In this document: positions 7,619-15,156 of the stretch, piece after piece | Position numbering within the stretch: the stretch's first letter is position 1 | Layout of the letters: the number at the start of each line of letters is the position of its first letter | Origin: Streptomyces sp. NBC_00223 | GTDB lineage: Bacteria; Actinomycetota; Actinomycetes; Streptomycetales; Streptomycetaceae | NCBI RefSeq assembly: GCF_036199905.1 | Contig: NZ_CP108109.1 | Span: forward strand, 5,703,501-5,767,500 | Length of the DNA stretch: 64,000 nucleotides | Direction of reading: 5' to 3' | Program-made: the position numbers and the translations under genes | The notes under the pieces: generated by a model | What the model saw: only the letters and a program-made list of their open reading frames with translations | Told to the model about the DNA's origin: nothing | The model's database searches: none

Positions 7619-10600
7619 ATGGCCGAGCAGATCCCCGGTCCGCGTTCCGCGGCGGACCCGCCGGACCAGGGACCCGGCACCGGCCTGGGCCCACCGGCGG
7701 CCCCTGCCGCGTCCCCACCGGCCGCCGAGCCGCCACCGCCGCCTGTGGAGCCGTCGCCGGCCGCCGAGCCGTCGCCCGTGGAGCCGTCGTTGGCCGCCGA
7801 GCCGCCTCCCGACCTGCTCGCGGAGGTCGTCGGCGCGCTGAGCCGGGCCGGACTCGACCCCGCCGACACCGAACTCGCCGACGCCCTCTGGCTCGCCCGC
7901 TGGTCCCGCCCGACCGTGCCCCTCCCCGAGGAGCCCGGCCCGGCCGACGGCTCCGCCGGGGACGGCGGCCGCACCGCGCCCGTCCCCGACTACGCCCGCC
8001 CGGCCCGCTCCGACAGTACGGACGGCACCGGCAACCGGCTGGTTCCGCCGCCGAAGGAACTGCCCGACGACCGGATGGTCAGCCTCTACCCGGGCGACGG
8101 CGTCCGGGGCGGCGGCCGGCTGCTGCCCGGCGCCGCGGCGCTCGGTGTCGCCATCCCCGAGGCCGCCGCCCTCCCCCGACTCCTCGAACTCCAATCCGCG
8201 CTGCGGCCGTTGCAGCGCTACCGCAGCCCGGCCCGTCCGTTGCGCCAGGTCCTCGACGAGACCGCCACCGCCGAACGCACCGCGCGCGCGGCAGGCTTGT
8301 TGCTGCCCGTCTTCCGCCCGGTCTCGCGCGGCGACGCCTCCATGCAGCTGCTGATGGACGCCTCCTCCTCGATGTACGTGTGGGACCGGATGCTCCGCGA
8401 ACTCAGCGGGGTCTTCGAACGGCTCGGCGCCTTCCACGAGGTGCTGGTCCGCTATCTGCACGGCACCCCCGACGGCAACCTCGCGGTCAGCGGCCGCTTC
8501 GACCCGGAACCGGCCGGGCTGCGCTCCGCCGAACAGCTCAGCGACCCCACGGGACGCCGGATCACCCTGCTGGTCAGCGACTGCGTGGGACCCCTGTGGC
8601 GGTCCGGCCGGGCGCACCGGCTGCTGCACCGGCTGGCCAGGCACGGACCCGTGGCCGTACTCCAGCCGCTGCCCGCCCGGCTGTGGGCGCGCACCCGGCT
8701 GCCCGTGTCGTACGGGACACTGCACCGCGCCGAAGGGCTCGTGCTCTCCTCGCCGCTGCGCTTCTCGGCCGGCGCCACCGGGGCCGCCGCCGCGCCCGAC
8801 GCGCTGCCGGTGCCCGTACTGCCGCCCACCGCCGAGGCGTTGGGGGCCTGGGCGCGGCTGCTGGCCGGGATGGGCGCCGGGCAGGTACCGGCGGCCGTCG
8901 GCTGGGTGCGGGCCGACCAGCCCGCCACCCATGTGCCGCCCCGGCACACCACCGTGCCGGTTCCCGCGCTCGTCGGCCGCTTCCGGGCCGCCGCCTCGCC
9001 CGCGGCTGCCCAGCTCGCCGTCTACCTCGCCGCGGCGCCGCTCTTCCTGCCCGTGATGCAGCTCGTCCAGCGCACGATGCTGCCCGACTCCGGCCCCGCC
9101 GAACTGGCCGAGGTCCTGCTCAGCGGCCTGGTGGTCCGCGCCCAGGGCGACGACCACCGCTGGTACGAGTTCGCCGACGGGGTACGGGACGCGCTGCTCG
9201 GGCCGCTCGGCCGGGACGAGGCGCTGCTGGTGCTCAAGCACTGTTCGGAGTACGTCGAGCAGCGCTTCGGCAAGAGCGGCCCCAACTTCCCCGCCCTGGC
9301 CATAACCCAGCTCACCCAGGGCCCCGGCGACCTGATAGCGGACGCGGCCGTGCGCACCGCCGTCCAGGAGGCGGCGCGGGCCTCGGCGGGCCGCGACTTC
9401 GGGCGCTACGACGACCCGGCGTCGCTGGCCGCGGAGTCGCCGCAGCCCTTCGCCGAGGTCGCCGCCCGGGTGCTGGAGCGCTTCATGCCGCTGCCCGAGG
9501 ACGGTACGCGCGCGGCACTCGCGGCCGCGGCCGCCGCCCGGCCCTCGACAGTCGTGCAGCGGGCCCGTGACCTCGCCGCCCTGTTCGCCGATGACGGCAT
9601 GGTCCAGAACCTGCTGGACGCCGTGCAGTTGCTGCGCCGGGCCGCGGAACAGGAGCGGGTGCGCGGCCTGGACCCGGAGCTGTGGAGCGAACTGGCCCAG
9701 CAGCTCATCACGTTGTGGCGGCTGCGCGGCGGCGCCGATCTGCTGCGCGAGGCGCAGGAGGCGGCCGAGACCGCCGTCGCGCACCCCGGTTCCGTACCGG
9801 CCCGCGCGGTACGGGCCCGGGTGTTCCAGGCGGCCGCGGAGGACCGGGCGGCGGTCGGCGACACCCGGGGCGCGCTCGAACTGCTGCGCCGCGCCGACCG
9901 GGAGTTCACCGCGGTGTGCGCCGCGCCCGGCCTCGACACGCAGCAGGTCCTCGGCGCGACCCTGGAGCGCGTCCAAGTGCTGGAGGTCCAGTGGGAGTTG
10001 AGCGGCGACGCCGGGCTGCTCCAGGAGACCGTCGGCATGCTGGAGGCGTTCTCCGACTCCTGGCCGCCGACGGCCCGGCGCCCCAGCGCGCTGCCGATGG
10101 CCCACGGCCGGGCGCTGCTGCGGCTGTCGGGCGCGGCCCGCGAGCGGGAGCGCGAGCAGGTCTACGCCGAGCAGGCCGCCGCCTCCTTCACCGCCGGGCT
10201 GGCCGCGCTGGAGCGGGAGGGGGCCGGGCCGGAGGCGCGTACGGACGCCGCCCTCGCCCTGGTCGACGCCCAACTCCTGGTCGGCGGGCGGCTGGTCGAG
10301 GCCCAGCGGCTGGTGGACCGGGCGCTGGCCGAGACCCGGGACCGGCTGCTGCGGGCCGGCATTCTGGTGCGGGCGGGGCGGATCAGGGTGGCCCGGCACG
10401 CGGAGGGCGGCCCGCCCGGTGAACTGGAGGCCGCGGCGGGCCGGTTCGAGGAGGCGTGCCGGCTCACCCCGCGCGACCGGGTCGAGTACCGGGACCTGGT
10501 GGCCGAGTGGGGCGCCGCCCTGCTCGACCGATCCGCGCTGGTCGGCGGTGAACTCTTCGTCAACCGTGCCGTGTTGGTGCTGCGCGACTGCCGGATGGAG

Positions 10601-11092
10601 ACGCCCGAGAGCGATCCGCAGCTGCCCGAGCGGCTGTTGATGCTCGGCAGCGCGCTGGTGCTGCGCTACAAGGCGGAACGCGACCTGGTCGACCTGCGCG
10701 AGGCCGAATACGTCCTGGGGCTGGCCGCGCAGCCCGCGGAGGACCCCGGGCAGGTGGCCAGGATCTGGTTCGAGCTGGGGGAGTCGCACTGGCTCGGCCA
10801 TCAGCACGCGGGCCGGTCGGAACGCCTCGACCAGGCCGCCGACGCCTACCGCAGGGCGGCCGACGCCGCGACGACCGCGGCCCGCGATCTGCCGGAGCCC
10901 GGGCCGATGATCCGGCTGGCGGCCCAGGCCCACCACCGGCGGGGCGTCGTCTACGAGTCCGCGCGCCGGCCCCGGGCAGCCGCGGAGGCGTACCGGGCGG
11001 CGCTGGCCGGGTGGCGGCGGCTGCCGGAGGAGGGCGGGGAGGCCGCGCGGCTGACGGCGGCGCGGCTGGAGGCGTTGACGGGGGAGGGGTGA
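7619..11092 (+). CDS. SAV_2336-type vWA domain protein with TPR-like C-terminal half
   Basis: The 1157-residue protein starts with a Pro/Glu-rich disordered stretch (residues 1-65). A region typical of SAV_2336 N-terminal-domain proteins follows, then a vWA-like domain whose metal-site motif LLMDASSSMYVWD has Asp247 and the two Ser of DxSxS. From about residue 600 onward the sequence is Ala/Leu/Arg-rich helical pairs that read as TPR-like repeats. It starts eight bases after the MoxR gene and is the expected vWA cochaperone. Together with the protease and MoxR it forms a VMAP ternary system as described for multicellular bacteria. The TPR part probably binds the sensed ligand or protein, which is an inference. 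Confidence 0.8.
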   Translation: MAEQIPGPRSAADPPDQGPGTGLGPPAAPAASPPAAEPPPPPVEPSPAAEPSPVEPSLAAEPPPDLLAEVVGALSRAGLDPADTELADALWLARWSRPTVPLPEEPGPADGSAGDGGRTAPVPDYARPARSDSTDGTGNRLVPPPKELPDDRMVSLYPGDGVRGGGRLLPGAAALGVAIPEAAALPRLLELQSALRPLQRYRSPARPLRQVLDETATAERTARAAGLLLPVFRPVSRGDASMQLLMDASSSMYVWDRMLRELSGVFERLGAFHEVLVRYLHGTPDGNLAVSGRFDPEPAGLRSAEQLSDPTGRRITLLVSDCVGPLWRSGRAHRLLHRLARHGPVAVLQPLPARLWARTRLPVSYGTLHRAEGLVLSSPLRFSAGATGAAAAPDALPVPVLPPTAEALGAWARLLAGMGAGQVPAAVGWVRADQPATHVPPRHTTVPVPALVGRFRAAASPAAAQLAVYLAAAPLFLPVMQLVQRTMLPDSGPAELAEVLLSGLVVRAQGDDHRWYEFADGVRDALLGPLGRDEALLVLKHCSEYVEQRFGKSGPNFPALAITQLTQGPGDLIADAAVRTAVQEAARASAGRDFGRYDDPASLAAESPQPFAEVAARVLERFMPLPEDGTRAALAAAAAARPSTVVQRARDLAALFADDGMVQNLLDAVQLLRRAAEQERVRGLDPELWSELAQQLITLWRLRGGADLLREAQEAAETAVAHPGSVPARAVRARVFQAAAEDRAAVGDTRGALELLRRADREFTAVCAAPGLDTQQVLGATLERVQVLEVQWELSGDAGLLQETVGMLEAFSDSWPPTARRPSALPMAHGRALLRLSGAAREREREQVYAEQAAASFTAGLAALEREGAGPEARTDAALALVDAQLLVGGRLVEAQRLVDRALAETRDRLLRAGILVRAGRIRVARHAEGGPPGELEAAAGRFEEACRLTPRDRVEYRDLVAEWGAALLDRSALVGGELFVNRAVLVLRDCRMETPESDPQLPERLLMLGSALVLRYKAERDLVDLREAEYVLGLAAQPAEDPGQVARIWFELGESHWLGHQHAGRSERLDQAADAYRRAADAATTAARDLPEPGPMIRLAAQAHHRRGVVYESARRPRAAAEAYRAALAGWRRLPEEGGEAARLTAARLEALTGEG

Positions 11093-11201
11093 GGGGCCGC
11101 TCCGCGGGGGGTTGGTGTTACGGGCCCCCGCCGGGGCCGGAGCGAGCACGAAGTGAGTGGGGCCCGGGCAGGGCCCGACCGTACGAGACCGGAGGCGCGT
11201 G
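11093..11201 (+). other. Leader region before the FxSxx-type peptide gene
   Basis: 109 bp without a gene. The gggcccccgccggggcc segment (about 11120-11136) and gggcccgggcagggcccg (about 11160-11177) are strong GC palindromes that could attenuate readthrough or stabilise the peptide mRNA. An ggagg ribosome site at 11191-11195 serves the ATG at 11202. Confidence 0.4.
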
Positions 11202-11390
11202 ATGGCAGAGCAACCGCACGGCGGCGCGGGCGACAGCCCGGGCGGGCAGGACCTCGACCTGCTCGGCATGGACCTGGAGTCGCTGCGTACCGCGGATCAC
11301 CCGGTGCTGGCCGCGCTGGTCAGTGACCTGCGCGAACGTGTCACCGCGCCGGGTGCGGAGGCGCTGTGGGGCTTCGACAACAGTATGTGA
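11202..11390 (+). CDS. fxsA: FxSxx-COOH-type precursor peptide (FxsA-like)
   Basis: Encodes 62 residues with an acidic leader-like body (QDLDLLGMDLESLRTADHPV) and the C-terminus LWGFDNSM. Its position directly before a radical SAM gene and an HExxH gene, followed by FxsT, identifies it as the small substrate of the FxSxx-COOH system. The family name demands Phe at -5 and Ser at -3. Here Phe is at -5, but position -3 is Asn and Ser is at -2, so it is a variant. In this family the C-terminal residues are thought to be modified by the radical SAM enzyme. I chose the ATG at 11202 with ggagg six bases upstream, rather than in-frame starts further up. Confidence 0.8.
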   Translation: MAEQPHGGAGDSPGGQDLDLLGMDLESLRTADHPVLAALVSDLRERVTAPGAEALWGFDNSM

Positions 11391-11532
11391 GAGTGAGCCC
11401 CTGAGCGCGCCGGTTTTCTTTTGGCCGCGCGCCCGGGGGGATACGGCCAATCCCCACCTGCGGCGTTTGCTCCGTGGCCGCGGGCGGGAACAACCCTGGG
11501 GCTGGCGAGGCGGCCGGAACGGGGGAGGCCAC

Positions 11533-13635
11533 GTGGTACAGCAGCCGAAAGGGACAGGGCTGCGCCCGGACACCACCCACCCCCGGGCCTCGCGGCCCAA
11601 CCCCTCCGCCCCGCCCCCGCCCGGCCCTGCCCACCCGGAACCCCCCGCCCCCACTGTGTCCGCCAGCCCCGACCCGGAACAGCCGCTGCCGATACGACGA
11701 TTGCCGTCCGGGCCGCCCGAACCGGTCCGTGCGGCGGCGCCCGCGCCTGGCGGATGGGATGCCTCAGGGCCTCCGGCCCCCGGGTCTGCCATGCCCGCCG
11801 GCCCGGGGCCGGAACAGCCGGTTCCGATAGGGCGGTTGCCAGACGGCCCCGGCCCCGCCGCGTCACCCGCGATTGGGGCGCCGGAGGTGGGAAACTCCGC
11901 GTTGCCCGCGCCTGGACCTGCCAAGGTGGAAACCCCCGCGCCGCCCCCGGGGCCCGGACCCGCTGTGTCCGACGACCCCGAGCCGGAACAGCCGGTGCGG
12001 ATAAGGCGGTTGCCGGACGGCCCACTGGGCTCGGCGCGCCCGGCGCCACCTCCTCCCGGAGGGCCGGAATCCCCGCCACCACCCGCGTCGGCCGCCTTCG
12101 CCGGCCCGGAGCCGGAACAGCCGCTGCCGATACGGCGGTTGCTTTCCGGGGCGCCCGGTTCGGAACGCGCGGCGGCGCGCGGGTCCTTGGGGCCCGAAAC
12201 CTCGGCGCTACCCGCGACTGCCGGGTCCGACGGCCCTGGAGCAGAACAGCCCGTTTCTGTACCACGGTTGCCGGACGGCCCCGGCACCGCGGCGCAGCCC
12301 GCGTTCGGGGCGCCGGAGGCGGGGGACGCTGCGTTGCCCGCGCCTGGACCTGCCGGTCCGGAGAACTCCGCGTTGCCCGCGCCCGGGGCTGTCGGCGCGG
12401 GGGTCCGCGCGCCCGCCGCGGCCGCCCGGCGCGGGGACGGCGAGTTGCCAAGGCCGCGGGCGGAACCGGGCGTGGCCGTGCGGCAGTTCGTGGTCAAGGC
12501 GCACAGTCGGTGCAATCTCGCGTGCACGTATTGCTATCTCTACGCCGGGCCCGACCAGGGCTGGCGGGACCGGCCGCGCGCGCCCACCGACGCCGTGGCG
12601 CTCCGCACCGCGCACCGCATCGCCGAACACGCCGCCGCCCACCGCCTCTCCGACCTCTCCGTCGTCTTCCACGGCGGCGAGCCGCTGCTTCACGGCGCCG
12701 CCGGCCTCGCCGCCGACGCCGAGCGGATCAGGCGCCTGGTCCCCCCGGGCTGCACCGTCCACGCGAGCGTCCAGACCAACGGCACCCTCCTCACCCACGA
12801 CCGGATCGCCGCCCTGCGCGACGCCGGCATCCGGATCGGCGTCAGCCTCGACGGCGGCCTGCCCGCGCACAACCGCGAACGCGTCGACCACGCCGGCCGC
12901 CCCTCCTGGCCCGCCGCCGCGGCCGGACTGCGCCGCCTCGCCGACACCGCGCCCGACACGTACGCCGGAGTGCTCTGCGTCGTCGACCTGCGGCAGGACC
13001 CTGTCGAGGTGTACGACTCGCTGCTCTCCTTCCGGCCGCCGGCCATCGACCTGCTGCTGCCGCACGGCAACTGGACCTCCCCGCCCCCCGGACTGCCCGC
13101 GCCGGCCGGCGACCCGGCGCCGTACGGCCGTTGGCTGACCGCCGTGTTCGACCGCTGGTGGGACGCCGACCGCCGCCGTACCCGGGTGCGGCTCTTCGAG
13201 GAGTGCGTCGCGCTGCTGCTCGGCCTGCCCGCCGCGGGCGAACGGCTCGGCCTCCAGCCGTTCACCGCCGTCGTGGTGGAGACCGACGGCAGCATCGAAC
13301 AGGTCGACTCGCTCAAGTCCGCCTACGAGGGCGCCGCCGCCACCGGCCTCGACGTCTTCCGGCACAGCTTCGACGACGCTCTCGCCCACCCCGGCGTCGC
13401 CGCCCGGCAGGCCGGGCTCGCCGCGCTGAGCGACACCTGCCGGGCCTGCCCACTGGTGACCGTGTGCGGCGGCGGCCACTACGCCCACCGCTACCGCGCG
13501 CCCTCCGGCTTCCGCCACCCGTCGGTGTACTGTGCCGACCTCGCCCTGCTCATCCGTCACATCGGCACCCGGCTCGCCGCGGCGGCCGGCACCGGACCGG
13601 GCCGCGCCGCCGCACCCCGGGAGAACGTACGGTGA
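11533..13635 (+). CDS. fxsB: FxsB-type radical SAM/SPASM peptide maturase with repetitive N-terminus
   Basis: The 700-residue protein has two parts. Residues 1-310 are Pro/Ala-rich low-complexity sequence with five copies of an EQPxPIRRLPxGP unit. Residues 318-700 are the enzyme: the radical SAM cluster motif C327-x3-C331-x2-C334 (RCNLACTYCYL) is followed by VVFHGGEPLLHG and IRIGVSLDGG, typical of peptide-modifying radical SAM proteins. A C-terminal cysteine set (TCRACPLVTVCGGGHY) fits a SPASM-like auxiliary cluster. It presumably crosslinks or oxidises the adjacent FxSxx-type peptide. The GTG at 11533 has gggggagg upstream; the longer in-frame start at 11323 would overlap the peptide gene. 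Its stop overlaps the next gene by four bases. Confidence 0.88.
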   Translation: MVQQPKGTGLRPDTTHPRASRPNPSAPPPPGPAHPEPPAPTVSASPDPEQPLPIRRLPSGPPEPVRAAAPAPGGWDASGPPAPGSAMPAGPGPEQPVPIGRLPDGPGPAASPAIGAPEVGNSALPAPGPAKVETPAPPPGPGPAVSDDPEPEQPVRIRRLPDGPLGSARPAPPPPGGPESPPPPASAAFAGPEPEQPLPIRRLLSGAPGSERAAARGSLGPETSALPATAGSDGPGAEQPVSVPRLPDGPGTAAQPAFGAPEAGDAALPAPGPAGPENSALPAPGAVGAGVRAPAAAARRGDGELPRPRAEPGVAVRQFVVKAHSRCNLACTYCYLYAGPDQGWRDRPRAPTDAVALRTAHRIAEHAAAHRLSDLSVVFHGGEPLLHGAAGLAADAERIRRLVPPGCTVHASVQTNGTLLTHDRIAALRDAGIRIGVSLDGGLPAHNRERVDHAGRPSWPAAAAGLRRLADTAPDTYAGVLCVVDLRQDPVEVYDSLLSFRPPAIDLLLPHGNWTSPPPGLPAPAGDPAPYGRWLTAVFDRWWDADRRRTRVRLFEECVALLLGLPAAGERLGLQPFTAVVVETDGSIEQVDSLKSAYEGAAATGLDVFRHSFDDALAHPGVAARQAGLAALSDTCRACPLVTVCGGGHYAHRYRAPSGFRHPSVYCADLALLIRHIGTRLAAAAGTGPGRAAAPRENVR
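11674..12285 (+). repeat. Five imperfect in-frame repeats in the fxsB N-terminus
   Basis: Copies of a roughly 40-nt core encoding EQPxPIRRLPxGP begin at 11674, 11809, 11983, 12112 and 12241. The spacings are 135, 174, 129 and 129 nt, all multiples of three, so the repeat evolves as protein. The spacers are Ala/Pro-rich. Confidence 0.85.
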
Positions 13636-15029
13636 ACCAGCCCCGCCCCACGTTCGTGCCCGACCCCGACACGCTGCTGCCCGCCCTCGGCACGACCGGC
13701 AGCGACCCGGCCGCCCTCGACACGCTCGTCGCCCACCAGCGCGGCACCCGGCTGCTCCTGCTGCGCGGACTGCTCGACAGCGTGCGGACCGCCCCCGCCG
13801 GGAGCCTGCCGGAGGGCGCCGCCGAGCGGACGCTGCGCGACTGGCGGCTGCTGGAGGCCGCCGAACGCGCCGACCCGGCCGCCGCCCGCCGGATCGTGCA
13901 CTACCCGCTCACCGGCGCCTGGGCCGAACGCACCCTGCGCGCCCTGAACCGCCGGGACCGTACGCCCGCCGCCGCCGATCTGCCCCACCTGGGCGCCCTC
14001 GCCGCGGCCGCCGCCGCCCGCGCGGGTCTGCGCTTCACCGCCGAAGTGCCGGTCACCGACGGTGTGCTGACCCTGCCGACCCTCGGCGGCCACCACGTAC
14101 CGAAGGACCAGGCCGCCACCGCCCGGGTGGAGGGCGACGGCGACCGGCTCCTGCTGCGCCTGGCGGCCCCCGGCGATGGGAGAGGGTACGGCGACGTTGA
14201 CACCGTCGAGGTGCACCGAGGCCACGACGGCATCTGGCGCTCCCCGGCGCCCGGTTGGCGCCCGCTGCGCGCGCTGCACTCGGCCCACGGCCGCCCGGTG
14301 CTGATCGACGACGTGGACCCGTACCGCGACGAGGAGCGCCGTACCAATCCCTACGGCCTGGACGCCACCGACGAACTGACCACCGACGAGCACGCCAGGT
14401 GGCGGGCCGCGTGGCGGGAGGCCCAGCCCTGGCTGCGGCTGGGCGACGGCAGCCGGGCCCGCGAAGTGGACGCGCTGCTCGACTGTTTCGTGCCGCTGGC
14501 CGGCGGCACCGGCGCCCAGTGCAGCGCCACCCGCGGCGAGGCGTTCGGCGCGCTGCTCAGCAGCACCCCGCACGGCGGCCTGGAACTCGCCGCCACCCTC
14601 GTCCATGAACTCCAGCACACCAAGCTGCTCGCCCTGTCCCAGCTGACCGTGCTGCACACCGCGGACGGCACCCCGCGCTACTGGGCTCCCTGGCGGACCG
14701 ATTCGCGGCCCTTCGAGGGCTTGTTCCAGGGCGCGTTCGCACACCTCGCGCTCGCCGACTTCCATCTGCGGCTGGCGCTCACCCTCACCTCCCCGGCCCG
14801 CCGCGACACGGCCTGGGCCGACCACTGCCGCTGCCGCCAGCAGGTGGAGGCGGCCCTTCCGCAACTCCTCGGTTCGCGGGCGCTGACCCCCCAGGGACGC
14901 ACCCTGGTCAACGCCATGGCGGCGCATCACACTCGGCTGAAAGAACACGCGCCGCCGGACGACCATCTGGCCCGCGCGGCCGCCTACGTGGAGACAACCC
15001 GGGTCATCTGGCGCCGCCAACGCGCATGA
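13632..15029 (+). CDS. HExxH-motif peptide-modifying protein of the Fxs cluster
   Basis: The 465-residue protein contains H325-E-L-Q-H329 in TLVHELQHTKLLAL, the motif that names this family of enzymes encoded beside FxsB-like radical SAM proteins. It is not a classical metalloprotease. Members of the family are thought to use the metal-binding HExxH with 2-oxoglutarate to hydroxylate peptide side chains, so a second modification of the FxSxx-type peptide is likely. The GTG at 13632 overlaps the fxsB stop as GTGA, which means translational coupling. The N-terminal 250 residues are Ala/Arg-rich helical sequence, possibly for peptide recognition. A possible third metal ligand downstream cannot be assigned by eye. 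Confidence 0.83.
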   Translation: MNQPRPTFVPDPDTLLPALGTTGSDPAALDTLVAHQRGTRLLLLRGLLDSVRTAPAGSLPEGAAERTLRDWRLLEAAERADPAAARRIVHYPLTGAWAERTLRALNRRDRTPAAADLPHLGALAAAAAARAGLRFTAEVPVTDGVLTLPTLGGHHVPKDQAATARVEGDGDRLLLRLAAPGDGRGYGDVDTVEVHRGHDGIWRSPAPGWRPLRALHSAHGRPVLIDDVDPYRDEERRTNPYGLDATDELTTDEHARWRAAWREAQPWLRLGDGSRAREVDALLDCFVPLAGGTGAQCSATRGEAFGALLSSTPHGGLELAATLVHELQHTKLLALSQLTVLHTADGTPRYWAPWRTDSRPFEGLFQGAFAHLALADFHLRLALTLTSPARRDTAWADHCRCRQQVEAALPQLLGSRALTPQGRTLVNAMAAHHTRLKEHAPPDDHLARAAAYVETTRVIWRRQRA

Positions 15030-15156
15030 ACCGTCAGGAACGGGTACGAAACGGTATGAGTACCGGTCAACGGGGGAGTATTCAGTGTAGTTTCTGGCTC
15101 AGCCAACCTCATGGCCCGTCAGAACACTACGCACGTACAACGAGGGAGTCGGTCGT
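15030..15156 (+). promoter_or_regulatory. Gap before fxsT with a possible separate promoter
   Basis: 127 bp between the HExxH gene and fxsT. It contains ggtac/gtacc half-sites (about 15044-15065) and tagttt (15090-15095), a possible -10 box with no clear -35. A cgaggga ribosome-like site (about 15141-15147) precedes the ATG at 15157. The gap may allow fxsT to be expressed separately from the peptide genes. Confidence 0.35.

Noticed and set aside
7583..11269. A 1228-codon minus-strand open frame
   Set aside because: Antisense shadow of the vWA/TPR gene; Arg/Gly/Pro-rich with no domain.
11674..12285. Repeat array as a CRISPR candidate
   Set aside because: Unit and spacer lengths vary, and the repeats are in frame within the fxsB coding sequence.
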